A stretch of DNA of 64,000 nucleotides from Hemicordylus capensis (lineage: Eukaryota > Chordata > Lepidosauria > Squamata > Cordylidae), in contig NC_069658.1 of NCBI RefSeq assembly GCF_027244095.1, forward strand, positions 419,580,687 through 419,644,686. Reading direction: 5' to 3'. The position numbers were made by a program, and so were the translations under genes. The notes below the pieces were generated by a model. The model was not told the origin of the DNA. It searched no databases and worked only from the letters and a program-made list of their open reading frames with translations. Below are positions 10,487-21,374 of the stretch, one piece after another. Numbering within the stretch: position 1 is the stretch's first letter; each line of letters begins with the position of its first letter.

Positions 10487-11448
10487 TGTTGGGCTTGCGT
10501 AGAGAGTGGGCTTAGCCCGCTCTGCCCGCAGACAGGCAGTCGCTCGTAGCTGCTCGACAGCATGCCCATTGGGACATCCTCTGCAGATATTCCAATGCCC
10601 TCCTGGCATGTCATCACATGTGGCGCCCCCTGTTTATTTGAATCGCCCCTCTACACATGCTCCAAATACTTGTTTGGAAAATATTTGGAGCACATGAAGA
10701 TCGTCCATTTGGCTGAACACCCCGCCATGTGATAAACTGGCATTCTGAGAGAGAATTGGGATGTCTACCGATAATGTTCCGATGAATGTGCTATTGGCAC
10801 ATTCCCTTCCTAATTATTGGCAGGGATGGAATCATCCAAACTGGCCCGTGGTATGTTACCAGCCATGCTGAATATGTGGACTGCTCATAGCAGAACCTGC
10901 ATGATATAAACAATAGCTGGGGTGGGGGACACCCCAAAACTATTACCAGACTTTGTTGCTTTTTTGGTCGGCTTTGTACAATACAATTGTAACTGCATTT
11001 TAGGAAAGCCAATTAAAATCCACATGTACACTGTCATCTATTTAATGTTTATACTGTAGACTGCTGTGATATTCCATATGAGAACTTATGTGATTCTTCC
11101 GATAAGAGATATTTAACCATAAAGTTTGAAGTCATCCAGACTCTCTTTCATGGGCAATATTTCAATGGAAGGGAGCAGGAAAGAAAATGTCTAGGGGAGG
11201 CAGAACTCCCACTGTGTCTCCTTCTCCACAACAGATTTGTAGCTGAAATCCTGAAACACCAGGGAGCTAGTACTGAAAATCTCCCATCTGGAACCAACAC
11301 TTAAAGTGCCAAAATGGAAATGGTTTTATTCTGAGCTGAAATTCAGATTTTGCTATGCAAGCAACAGCATGGCAAATTTGGAATGTGGTTGTTTATTCGC
11401 TGGATGGAATACCAAATTATCAGCTTGTTTTAAATATGGTTGGATACA
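10487..11448. other. No gene seen
   Basis: It holds a weak 9-bp inverted word near 10660-10691; otherwise no feature was recognised. Confidence 0.4.
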
Positions 11449-11640
11449 TAGGCACATAGGAAGCTGCTTATACCGTCAGACCATTGGTCCCACTAGCTCA
11501 GTATTGTCTACAATGACTGGCAGTGGTTCTTCAAGGTTTCAGGTTGGAGTTTTCTTTCTACCTGGAGATGTTAGGGATTGAAACTGCGACCTTATTTATG
11601 CAGAGCAGATGCTCTACCACTGAGCTACAGCCCCATCTCC
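11449..11640 (-). mobile_element. tRNA-Ala-headed SINE
   Basis: AGGCACATAGGAAGCTGC at the left and GCTCTACCACTGAGCTACAG at the right mark a near full-length, moderately diverged copy in reverse orientation. Confidence 0.85.
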
Positions 11641-11799
11641 ACACATCTAGGAATGCTGAACACACCTGAACCTTTATTTATTTAGGGCTTTGTTCTTGAT
11701 CTAGCCTTGGCATTTCAGACTCCACAGAGGACCATGCTCCATACCACTGTAAACACCAAAACAGAAGAGCCATACCAGGAAAACATATCCTATGCCCCA

Positions 11800-12597
11800 T
11801 TTTTACATAATGGTAAACTGGAGCTGAAGGGGTCCGAGGTTGAATTTTTAGTACATCTGAATGTGTGCAATCACACAGATGTGGAGGGAGGCCAGCAGCA
11901 TTTAGCCATGTACCCTGCATCTGAAATCAGGGGCAGGGGTGTGGTTTAGCTCCCAAATTGGGCTGTGCGGCCCCGTTTGAGAGTTAGATCGGCCAGCACT
12001 GTGTTTGCAGTGCGGCTGGAATGACTCTCCCTGCCAGGGAGCGTTGCTCCGGTTGTGCTGCAAACGTAGCACTGGCTGATCCCCAACGGGGCTGCGCAGC
12101 CCCGCGCAGCCCTGCTTGGGAGCTAAATCATGCCACCCCCCGCGTCTGATGTCAGGGGCAGTGGCCCAGTTTCTTTGAACCCGTTCGCTCAATGGTGGCT
12201 CTGCCCCTGCAAGCACAGTCTGGACAAAAAAGTGACCCAAGGTTTCCTTCCTGATACCCCAGTCTGAAGCTTTGGCTTGTAGTGAGTTTCACTGCTCCTA
12301 CATGAGGCTTCAAGCTTCCAGCATTACAGCCATACACTGAACTGCAGCCCCACTGAGCTCTAACCTGAGTTGAGGGAGGAAGTTCCTCCCTCACTCGGGC
12401 TGTGATTGGCTGCTGGGGCTGTCCTTCATTCCTGAAGGAAGCCCATGTAGCTAATTCCCCCTCCTCTCTGCAGTCTCCCTGCAGAGAGGGTCCTGCTGGT
12501 TATGTCTGAATGTGGACAGGTAACTGTGCATTGTGGTGGTGGTGGTGAACCAGGGGTCCATTGGACCCATGGCTCCACATTACATGTGAATGCAGCC
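11800..12597. mobile_element. Non-autonomous DNA transposon, copy 1 of a dispersed family
   Basis: It opens with ACATAATGGTAAACTGGAG and closes with CTCCACATTACATGTGAATG; the terminal words are roughly inverted. Internal words (AAAAGTGACCCAAGG, TGGCTGCTGGGGCTGTCC, CCTCTCTGCAGTCTCCC) occur in the same order at 16370-16841 and in part at 54808-55275. A smaller foldback element (11937-12144) is nested inside and accounts for the extra length. Confidence 0.6.
11937..12144. mobile_element. Foldback element nested in the 11.8-kb element
   Basis: The arms start GTGTGGTTTAGCTCCCAA and, on the opposite strand, GGCATGATTTAGCTCCCAA; they meet at CTCCCTGCCAGGGAG near 12030. It is flanked by a 17-bp direct repeat, TCTGAAATCAGGGGCAG at 11920 and TCTGATGTCAGGGGCAG at 12145. 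The related copy at 16.4 kb lacks this insert. Confidence 0.65.
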
Positions 12598-13960
12598 ATT
12601 ATGTCACTGCTTTCATAGTAGGCATCAAACAACTTTGCCCAGCTTTGTATTGCCCTATTCTAGGCACCACAATTTTAGGGATGCTCACACTATGTCAAAG
12701 CAAGTGTCAGTCATTTGGCTTTATTCACTAGGAAGCAGGGAGAAGGGAACATTGTAAGGTGCTCTGTAATGAAGTTCCCATTTGGCAGCACCTGACATTT
12801 GCTTGACTTGTGTTTAGCATGTTGGCTTGTGTGACGTATAACAGAATGCATTATAGAAATACGGAAAAAATTTCCCCGGCGTTAATTGTGCTTCCTTTCT
12901 CTCTCTCTCTTCTTTTTAATGGGAAGACTAATACTAAGAATTGCTAAGAGTTCAGAATTAAGCAGATGTCCACCGATTAGACTGTGAGCAGAAATCTCTT
13001 TGAAAAGCAATGAATTTTTTTTTCTTGCTATCCAAAATAAACAGATGTCCCTCCTAATCTCCATTCACTTTACTTACTGTCTTATCTATGACCTTTCTTT
13101 TGAAGGTATTCATGGGAGAGAATGGCTGTATTTATCTACCTGCTGTGCTTCCATCTGTCTAGGCTGCAGACGAATCTGCACAAATTATATTTTCTTTGTG
13201 AAACTTTGAATGACAGAAGCATTTGCTAAGGCTTTTATGCATAGAATGATCAGACATTATCTCTTTAGTATTGGAACTAACTATGAAAACCTCCCTCCTC
13301 AACATCTGGACAGCTTATTCACTAACAGCTGACATCCAAGAGTATCTCTCCACATTCTGGTCATTCAGTCATATTCTTTATTTGGAATGTTGGTATAAAC
13401 ACTTGCACATTTCTCTAATTTGACAAAGCAAATAAAAGTTGTATTGTTCATGTTCTAGAAGGAGAACGAATTGTATACCGAAGCTAACTAATCATCTTAA
13501 AAGCCACCTCAGATTTGATACCTCGCATATCAAGAGATAGAACACCAGCCAGGACAGTGCAGACTGCCAGCAGAATAGCATAAGAATCTGATGTTATACC
13601 AGGCTTCTTCCCTCAAAATTTCCCCTTCCTGCCCACAGAAAACTCACAAATCCCCCCAGTTCCACATCTGCTCTACCACCACTATTACTACCACTACCCT
13701 CGCCACTCAAAGGCTCTTATCGCCCTTCCATGCTATGTGTGAACAAGCTCTTGAAAATAGTGTTAGTCATGTTTTGTTTTGTTTGCAGACTGAAAAGCTC
13801 TGAAGGACCAGGGACATGATAAAGAGGGCATGACACAGCCAAAACCCTGTAACCACTGGCCATGAATGGCAACGAATAAAGCCCATTGTGTTATACCTGA
13901 ATACATGGACGGGTGCAAAGAGGAGTGTTCCAGCTAGCCATGCTCCCCATCATCCGCCTG
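12598..13960. other. TE-free block; candidate conserved noncoding sequence in part
   Basis: No recognised repeat and no open frame with a product. The stretch from about 12830 to 13260 is AT-rich with no low-complexity run apart from short CT and T tracts, and has a unique-sequence texture. Any function is inference. Confidence 0.2.
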
Positions 13961-14597
13961 TAGGAGTGTGCACGGAACCATCTGGTCCAGTCCAGATCGG
14001 GCCAGTTCAGTCCAGCACCCCCTTGAACCCCACTAGTATGGTCTCTGTGTGTGGGTGTTTCACTCCCTCTGGGGGTGTTCTCCGAGGCAGTGGCAGGGTG
14101 TGTGTTTGTCCGCAAAGGCTCCCCCTCCCCCGTTGGCCTCCCTTCAGTGCAAAACTGGCCCATTCAGCCATTCTTCGGCCTATTCGGTGTGGCACCTTTC
14201 TGCTGGTGTGGCAACCATTTTGGAGGCCGCTATGCCTGTGCAATGGGCCTCTGTGTGGCCTGGCATGACCCAGGATATGCAGAGGCCCATTGTGCAAGTG
14301 TGGAGTCCTCCAAAATGGCCACGATGCCAGGAGGAAAGATGGGCCAGTTTTGGACTGAAGGGAGGCTGGAGGGGGAGGAGGAACCTCTGCGAACCCTGCC
14401 CTGCCTCGGAGAACACCCCAGGAGGAGGTAAGTTTAAAAATTTAAAAATAAACAACTAACCCCCCCCCCAAACAACAACAAACAAACTCATGAACCTCCC
14501 AAATGGGCCGAGGGTGAGTGGGTGCAGTCCGGGGTCAGACCGAACAGGAGGTGGTTCAGTTTGACCCCAAACCATCGAACCTGTTTGCACATCCGTA
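13961..14597. mobile_element. Foldback DNA element with probable 8-bp target duplication
   Basis: The left end TAGGAGTGTGCACGGAACCA mirrors the right end, whose reverse complement is TACGGATGTGCAAACAGG. The arms meet near 14265, where CAATGGGCCTCTG faces CAGAGGCCCATTG. Flanks TCCGCCTG (13953-13960) and CCCACCTG (14598-14605) match at 6 of 8 positions, fitting an aged hAT-type duplication. Open frames of 90-136 codons on both strands are by-products of the GC-rich symmetrical arms. Confidence 0.7.
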
Positions 14598-14605
14598 CCC
14601 ACCTG

Positions 14606-14847
14606 TTCAGCACTTGTCTGTACAGTAAGTGCTGAACACACAGATGTCTGGGATGTGTGGCTAGTTCTGTCTTTGAATATGGCTGTTTAGTATGATCGAG
14701 TCCCCCTCCTCATATGTTTGTTCATGTGAGGTGGGAGGAATGACTGAAGAGGGTGTAATATATATACCATTCGCCACTTTTTGTTTATAACACTGGCATC
14801 TCATCCTTTCCCCATAGGACTCAGAGAAGCATATTCAAGGTTGAACA
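14606..14847. other. No gene seen
   Basis: Nothing recognised. Confidence 0.4.
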
Positions 14848-15022
14848 TGTGAACCTGCCTTGTACTGTTTTATTCCATGGGTCCATCTTGCTCAGTATTG
14901 TCTACTCTGGTAGGCAGCACCTCTCCAGGGCTTCACACAGTGGTTTTTCTCAGCCTTACCTGGACATGGCCAAGATATAGGGGGTCCTCCTATATGCAAA
15001 ACACATGCTCTGCAATTAAGCA
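14848..15022 (-). mobile_element. tRNA-Ala-headed SINE, part 1 (split)
   Basis: A diverged body and T-arm region in reverse orientation, interrupted in the head by a 5S-headed SINE. The remaining head, TAAGCAACAGCCCC, is at 15336-15355. Confidence 0.65.
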
Positions 15023-15335
15023 TGTTGGAGGAGAGGAGAGGAGAGCTGGTCTTGTGGTAGCAAGCATTACTTGTCCCCTTCGCTAAGCAGTGTCCGCCCT
15101 GGTTGCATATGAATGGGAGACTTGATGTGTGAGCATTGCAAGATATTCGCCTTAGGGGATGGAGCCGCTCTGGAAGAGCAGAAGGTTTCAAGTTCCCTCC
15201 CTGGCAGCATCTCCAAGATAAGGCTGAGAGAGATTCCTGCCTGCAACCTTGGAGAAGCCGCTGCCAGTCTGGGTAGACAATCCTGAGATAGATAGACCAA
15301 TCACAGCTTCCTATATTCCTGTGTTTCTATGTTCC
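15023..15335 (+). mobile_element. 5S-headed composite SINE, near full length
   Basis: GAGCTGGTCTTGTGGTAGCA, a 5S-like TTCGCTAAGCAGTGTCCGCC and GAATGGGAGACT, then AGGGGATGGAGCCGCTCTGG and GTTCCCTCCCTGGCAGCATC, which look like a decayed tRNA-Ala unit, then the shared body. It sits in another SINE, with TAAGCA on both sides (15017-15022 and 15336-15341) as the likely target duplication. Confidence 0.85.
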
Positions 15336-15355
15336 TAAGCAACAGCCCCCTCCAA
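15336..15355 (-). mobile_element. tRNA-Ala-headed SINE, part 2
   Basis: The 20 bases of tRNA-like head left after the 5S-headed SINE inserted. Confidence 0.55.
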
Positions 15356-16059
15356 GTTTACTTGTATCTATTTGATCCAGTGCTGGCCCTGATACATCAC
15401 TCAATAAAATATCCAGCAAATATTTAGGTTATGTGGGTGGTTCAGAGAGGTTTGAGAGGCGGTCAAAAAAGTAGTTTCATGGGAGAGTTCATGAACTTCC
15501 CTCAAAGGTGTTGAGCTCTGGGGGCATGTGGTGTGCTTATTGGGTGAAAGAGTCTTGTTTCACAAAGCTGCCCCTTGGTGAGCCGTGGCGACAGCCATAT
15601 CCACAGGTGGCTTCCATTTCCTCTCAGAATGCACCAGGAATGATGTGACATCATGTCATTGGTCACTCCCAGGTGTATTTACAGTGACATGCAATGGCAT
15701 CTGGTAGGTGCTGACAGGTGCTGCAAAGAGCAGCAGCACTTGAAGCTCTACTGCTGCTGCTTGCCAAAGAGCTACTTTGCTAAGCAAAAGAAAATTGGTA
15801 AGCTTACCACATCCTTTTCAGTGGTAAGCATATCACATATGCCCTGTCCCCTTCACCTCAAAAATGTCAAGGTAGTTTCCTGAGCTCCCCTCCAAAGCAA
15901 ATCTGAAACTTCCCATTTCTGCTGACTGTGGAAGCATCAGCAAAAATGGGAGATGGATTTCAAGCCAGCGTTGACATGATTCCCACAACAACCTTGTAAC
16001 CTACAGTAGGTTCCTTAATGTTTCGTGACTTGAGTAGGGTCAATCAATCAGTTTATTAT
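15356..16059. other. No gene seen
   Basis: CACAACAACCTTGTAACCTA near 15985-16005 may be a remnant of a tRNA SINE tail. Nothing else. Confidence 0.35.
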
Positions 16060-16255
16060 GAATAGAAATACAATGAATATTTATATACCACTTTTCAGCA
16101 AAAGTTCCCAAAGTGGTTTACACACAGATATAAACAAACAAACAAACAAACAAACAATAAAATGGCTCCCTGTCCCCAAAGGGCTCACAAACTAAACTAA
16201 ACTAAACTAAAATAAGATAGACACCAGCAACAGCCGCTGGAGGGCTGTTCAAAGG
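16060..16255 (-). mobile_element. L2-tailed SINE-like repeat, 5'-truncated
   Basis: ATATACCACTTTTCAGCAAA at the left is the reverse of the tail, and GGCTCCCTGTCCCCAAAGGG follows. Two simple runs, (AAAC)n at about 16134-16158 and (AACTA)n at about 16190-16210, have grown inside it. Confidence 0.7.
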
Positions 16256-16369
16256 TCAGCTACTGTACAATACAGAGCAATAATACAGAGACATTTCCCC
16301 AACACCAGAAAAGTTAACTAAGTAGGGATTTAAGCCTAGGTTATTCTGGTCCCACTCTGATACACTCAC

Positions 16370-16841
16370 TGCTTTTGCATGTAATGGGAAACCGGAGTTA
16401 AATGGGGCAGAGATTTGATTTCCTGTACATCTTAATGCATTGAACCTCTGTCCCATTCGAAAAGTGACCCAAGATTTGCCTCCCCAAACTCCAATTTTGA
16501 ACCCTTGGGCTGTTGTGAGTTTAGCTGCTCCTACCTGAGGTTTGTGTTCGGCAGCCAAACACTGAAATGGAGGCAGCCTTCTCTGAGACTGGAATTGAGG
16601 GAAGGAAGCTCTTCCCTCTCTCCGTTCTGATTGGCTGCTGCAGTTGTCATTCATCTGAAGGAGGAAGTCCGGCAGCTAGTTCACTTGCCCACACAGCCAG
16701 TTCTCCCTCCTCTCTGCAGTCTCCCTCCCTACGGTTTGGGTCCTGGCCATTACATCTGAATGTGGACAGGTTAGCGTTGGGCGGGGGGAGAAATGTGGGA
16801 TCATTGGACCCTCGGTTCCGCATTACATATGAATGTGGCCA
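16370..16841. mobile_element. Non-autonomous DNA transposon, copy 2 of the 11.8-kb family
   Basis: It opens with TGCATGTAATGGGAAACCGG and closes with TTCCGCATTACATATGAATG. The internal order matches copy 1 (AAAAGTGACCCAAGATTTGC, TCTGATTGGCTGCTGCAG, CCTCTCTGCAGTCTCCC). At about 470 bp it looks like the uninterrupted form of the family. It has no transposase frame, so it would have moved in trans. Confidence 0.65.
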
Positions 16842-17821
16842 CTATCAACTATACCCAGTACCTCTCAGCTAGGGGAAGCAATCTCACACTCATGTAGCTC
16901 ATGGAAGAGGAGCACATGGCATTCAAATGCTTTATGGATTTAATTTTCTTGTCCAGCTTTAAGAACTGCTCACCTTTCCATATAATTCAGCTGATAAAAC
17001 ATACAAGCATTTTAAGGGAGAGGAAAATAGTGTTTAGGAAAAAGTCTCTATCAATTATCCCCCCAGTGATGAGAACTGAGGCTGAAATACCAAAGCGGTA
17101 TGTTGTAGGTTATACCACTGACAATCTGAGAAAGTAGTCTGTACACTCAAGTGCCAATTAAATGAATGGTTCCGATCCATTCTGAGAACTAAAAAGTAAG
17201 TCCTTCACAATTCCAGACCTTAAAGGGGCTAGATCCTGGAAATTGAAATTAGAATTGGTTTGTTGGTTGTGTGTGTAAGTGTGCATTTAAATCAGAGAAT
17301 CAACTTCATAAAAATCCATCTATGCCTTATTGCCAATGCAGTTCTAATCATGCACCCACCTGAAGACACCCAAGTGAAAAGCGTGACTGACAGCTGTTCC
17401 TATTCTACGTGGGTTCTCTTTTCAGGGGGGTCCCCATGGGGAAAAAGAGACCATGATCTAGATTCATGAGTGTGATCCATCTGCTCTGATCAAAGCACTT
17501 GTGTGTATAGACTTTCTGGAATTGTCAGAGAGATAACCTACAACATACCTCTTTGGTATTTCATCCTCAATTTTTATCAAAGCAGATTTAATTGTTAGAG
17601 ACTTCTTCCCAAATGCTGATTTCCTTTGAGTGTCTATATGTTTTTGTTATCATCAGCTGAATGATTCAGACATGTGAGCAGCTTTTAAAGCTGGGGCTTT
17701 CCTAACAGGCAACAGAGAGACTTCAAACTAACTCATCACATGGGGCTGGTTTGAGTACACTTGTCTTTGATCAGAGTGAGAGCAAATGGTATTTAAGGGT
17801 GTTTAAGATAACATCTTCTTC
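16842..17821. other. No gene seen
   Basis: Several open stretches of 60-80 codons have no family signature. No repeat was recognised. Confidence 0.4.
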
Positions 17822-18015
17822 ACTATGAGCCCCATCGCCCATTGAGATCATCCAGAGAGGTCCATCTGCAATTGCCACCAGTTTCTTCTCTGTTCCACCC
17901 GAAGCATTGGGATGCGCTCCCTGCTGAAATAAGAGTTTCCCCATCTCTGACAGCTTTAAAAAAGACTCTTAAGACGCTTTTATTCACCCATGCCATCTAT
18001 CTATCTATCTATCTA
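17822..18015 (+). mobile_element. L2-like LINE 3' fragment, part 1
   Basis: The sequence reads like the C-terminal LINE segment seen at 27.4 kb: a window resembling SLFHPKHWDALPAEIRVSPS and KKTLKTLLFTHA, close to the L2 pattern LWNALPAEIHN...KTYLF. It ends in (CTAT)n, where a 5S-headed SINE entered. Confidence 0.65.
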
Positions 18016-18300
18016 GAAGAGAGCTGGTCTTGTGGTAGCAAGCATGACTTGTCCCCTTAGCTACGCAGGGTCCACCCTGGTTACACATGAATGGGGGACT
18101 AGAAGTGTGAGCACTGTAAGATATTCCCCTCAGGGGATGGAGCTGCTCTGGAAAGAGCATCTAGGTTCCAAGTTCCCTCCCTGGCATCTCCAAGATAGGG
18201 TTTAGAGAGATTCCTGCCTGCAACCTTGGAGAAGCTGCTGCCAGTCTGTGAAGACAATACTTAGCTAGACTCAGTATATGGCAGCTTCCCATGTTCCTAA
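18016..18300 (+). mobile_element. 5S-headed composite SINE
   Basis: GAAGAGAGCTGGTCTTGTGG, 5S-like CTTAGCTACGCAGGGTCCAC and GAATGGGGGACT, a tRNA-like middle, the shared body, and the end GGCAGCTTCCCATGTTCCTA. It is inserted in an L2-like 3' end at a CTAT run. Confidence 0.85.
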
Positions 18301-18455
18301 CTAGAATTGTGGTTTTTAGTATATGTGTTGCCGAAGTGAGCACAATTGTGGTTTTAAACTGTTTTAATGTTTTAATTTATGTTTTAATTTGTTTTATGTT
18401 TGTTGTAAACTGCTCAGAGACATGAGTTTGGGGCGGTGTAAATATAACAAACAAA
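18301..18455 (+). mobile_element. L2-like LINE 3' fragment, part 2 (tail)
   Basis: TTTTAATTTATGTTTTAATT, then GTTGTAAACTGCTCAGAGAC and GGGGCGGTGTAAATATAACA. This is the 3' end of the LINE piece interrupted by the SINE at 18016, and the same tail type is at 42.95 kb. Confidence 0.65.
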
Positions 18456-18754
18456 CACTCTTTGCAAATATTTAAAAATGGCAAAAATCCTTCATTTGTG
18501 CCATTAAACTTTCAAAGATGAGGACACAAATTTGAAAATCATATTTGTTTTTGTATATGAACATTTTATGTCAAATTTTAATATATGAGTACTTTCTAAA
18601 TTTTGGCATTTCTGGACTCTATGGATTTTGGCAGGCATCAAGCTGAAAATTCCATAGTTGTCAAATGACAAATATAATAATCTGTTCACCATCGAAATAC
18701 ATCAGAATAGGTGCTATCGCATGCCAAGTATCAAAGCTGAAATACTGTTGCTAT

Positions 18755-19040
18755 CCCCTGCTAACTGGGCAAAGAGGCACCTTTTCCCGTGGTGATTCTC
18801 TTTATTTAGCAGGGGGAGAGTAACTGGCCCTATCCACCCCCAGCACAGTACTTCCAGTGACTGTTGCTGGTGTGTGTCTTATGTTTCTTTTTAGAATGTG
18901 AGCCCTTTGGGGACAGGGAGCCATTTCATTTGATTGTTATTTCTCTTTGTAAACCGCCCTGAGCCATTTTTGGAAGGGCGGTATAGAAATCGAATTCATC
19001 ATCATCATCATCCTCATCATCATCATCATCATTATCTATG
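18755..19040 (+). mobile_element. L2-tailed SINE-like repeat, full copy
   Basis: It starts CCCCTGCTAACTGGGCAAAG and ends AAACCGCCCTGAGCCATTTT, GGAAGGGCGGTATAGAAATC, then an ATC run (about 18997-19035). This is the clearest copy. Its last 45 bases match the L2 tail at 27.67-27.72 kb. Confidence 0.8.
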
Positions 19041-19717
19041 ATAAACTAAATACCATTACACAGCACCTCTCAACTGCTGCTGAACTATATTACTAGGGTA
19101 CACCGTTCCCTTCATATTACTAAGGAAAGGTCTATACAGTTTCATGGGCTGGGTGGAGGTAGTTTTGGGAAGCAGAGAGCTCCTGTACTCCTCCACCCCC
19201 ATTGCTTCTTCCTCCTTGGCTTTCCCCATTGCATGCTATCAATTTGTGGACTGATAGGGGACAAGTTCATCTCTTGTCCGAATGGCCCTGAGTTAAGTTT
19301 GTAGGTTTGGATGCACTATTCTTTGATGTATGTTTCTCTGACACTGAAAGCAGGGTTGTTTCCCTAGTGCTTTGCTCTGTTTTGGTTCTCTAGACACTGC
19401 TGTAAGAAATATGATCTTCTAATTAACTCAAGAAACAACTGAAGAAACAACAAATGATGCCTACCATCAAGTAAGAATGTGAGATAACGCTTGACTTAAT
19501 TGCTTATAGAACATTTGGCAATCCAGAGAAAGGATCATCAGAGAATGGTCCTGCTTGTTACAAAAGTTGTCAATGTCCTAGCAGGAGAGGAGTGGGGAGA
19601 GAGAATGGGTTATTAAAAGGTGCGGCTAGAAGACGAAGGCAGGTTTTTAACCTCAGGGCTTCTGCAACCTTAAGATGGGAGTCCTTTATCTATTTTAAAA
19701 TGAAGTATTTGCCCATA
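19041..19717. other. No gene seen
   Basis: Nothing recognised. Confidence 0.4.
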
Positions 19718-20180
19718 CAGGTGGCCCTCGTTATTCATGGGGGTTCCTTTCTTGCCTATAGGTGTGAATACAAAACCCACGAATAAGGAACCCGTGAGTA
19801 AATGAGAAGGGGGGCATTGTTAGGTTCCTAAACACAAAAAAGGTCCAAATAAGCAAGGGGGGCAGAAAAAAAGAGAAGGAAAGGACAGTACCTTATTCTC
19901 CAGGTTTCCAGCTCTCCAGCAGTGCCCCCCAAACCCCGAAAATAGTTACATATTTGCCTTTTTTTTTTAAAAAAGAGCCCCAAAATGGATCTCTGCTCCG
20001 AAATGGTGGACAGAAATGACACAAGAAGTCATTTCCGGATCATTTCTGTCCACTCAGAATCATGGATAGGTGAATTTTGCCTATTTTTCTACCTGCGAAT
20101 AATGAAACTGGGTCTCCAAGACCCAGTCATGGTTACACGAAAGCGTGGATACAAAGTCTGTGGATAATGAGGGCCACCTG
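19718..20180. mobile_element. Tigger/MER2-like (pogo-type) non-autonomous DNA transposon
   Basis: The ends CAGGTGGCCCTCGTTATTCA and, in reverse, CAGGTGGCCCTCATTATCCA form terminal inverted repeats of about 23 bp with four mismatches. TA precedes the left end, as expected for pogo-type target choice, but the right flank reads TC. An inner hairpin pairs GTGGACAGAAATGA with TCATTTCTGTCCAC. At 463 bp it has no transposase. Confidence 0.8.
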
Positions 20181-20455
20181 TCTAGTGAGCCTCCTGTGTG
20201 AGGCCTTGTATTTTTCTACTGTTGCAATCCCTCTGATTGGCAGCTCTTTGATACTGTTTGGACCAGGAGAATCTCGTTATTAGGAAAGCATATGGAAATC
20301 CAAAATGTAGGTCTCTGGAGCCTGAGAGAAGGGCTATATGTGAGACCCCTGCCTGCCTCCACACCAGACACCACAGACTCAGCTCTAGCCCATTGCTCAC
20401 CCCCTGTTCCCACCCCTTGTTTGCTCCACCCACAAGCATTTTCTCAGGACATAGT
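20181..20455. other. No gene seen
   Basis: Nothing recognised. Confidence 0.35.
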
Positions 20456-20903
20456 AAGGTCATTCACACGACCAGCCCTTCCCGGGCTTGGGCTGGCCGT
20501 GTGCAGCCCTGGGATTGGTCCCAATCCCAGCGCTCTGCATTGGAGTAGCCTGGGTATTTTACCCAGGCAAAAAGTGAGGTAGAAGGGCATGAGCATACCC
20601 TTCTACCCCACTCCCTGGTCATGTGAATGCTCAGACTGCCTGCAGCCTGAGTGTCCACAGAATTGGGCAGCAAGAGCACCCAGTTGTAGGGAAATCCCCC
20701 AATGCACCGTGCTCCTGGTGCAGTGCATTGTGGGATGCCAGAGGACTTCCTCCTTTGGCTCCTGGCTCTGCCGCTCACCACAGCACTGCTTGTGTGTCCT
20801 GTGAGTGGCAGAATTCTAAGTCAAACTGCGATCGTGTGCAGAGAGGAAGATAGGAGCCTGCCTCCCCATCAACCCTGCACAGCGTGGTCATGTGAATGAC
20901 CTT
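20456..20903. mobile_element. MITE with ~18-bp terminal inverted repeats
   Basis: The left end AAGGTCATTCACACGACCA and the reverse of the right end AAGGTCATTCACATGACCA differ at one base. AGT flanks both ends (20453-20455 and 20904-20906), a possible 3-bp target duplication of the kind made by Harbinger-like elements. It has no transposase. Open frames of up to 105 codons inside are not recognised. Confidence 0.75.
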
Positions 20904-21087
20904 AGTTATTTTGCCACATGGGGTTCATTTCACAAGAGCATTTTGCCACACAAGCAAATATGGAGCTGAAGGTGACATCAGGGTGATTATTTGACGTAAC
21001 ATCCTCCTCCTCCTTATTGTTGTTGCTATTACATGGTGCTTTACAAAGTGCATGAAGACAGCTGGTTATCAAGTTATACTTTATACC

Positions 21088-21340
21088 ACCCCTGCTAATT
21101 GGGCAAAGAGGTAACTTTTCATGTGGTGGCTCTCTTATATGTGGCAGGGGGAGAGCAATTATCCCTATCCAACTCCAGTGCAGCATTCCTCCCAGTGACT
21201 GTGGCTGGCATCTTCCTTCTGTTTCTCTTTAGACTGTGATCCCTTTTGGAACAGGAAACAATTTTCTTTTTACCACTAGGTATGTGAACTATTTTGAGAA
21301 CGTTATTTGTTGCAAAGCAATATATGCATATTCTGTATCT
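21088..21340 (+). mobile_element. L2-tailed SINE-like repeat, diverged
   Basis: It starts CCCCTGCTAATTGGGCAAAG at the same 5' boundary as the other copies. The tail is strongly altered. Confidence 0.7.
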
Positions 21341-21374
21341 CCCAGCTCTGAACCAAGGGGTGGAGGCAGCAATG

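Noticed and set aside
13888-14459. Several overlapping frames of 90-136 codons
   Set aside because: They arise from the palindromic, GC-rich arms of a foldback element, which keeps stops rare on both strands.
15040-15130. 5S rRNA gene
   Set aside because: Only the internal-promoter part resembles 5S; it continues into a SINE body and recurs at several places.
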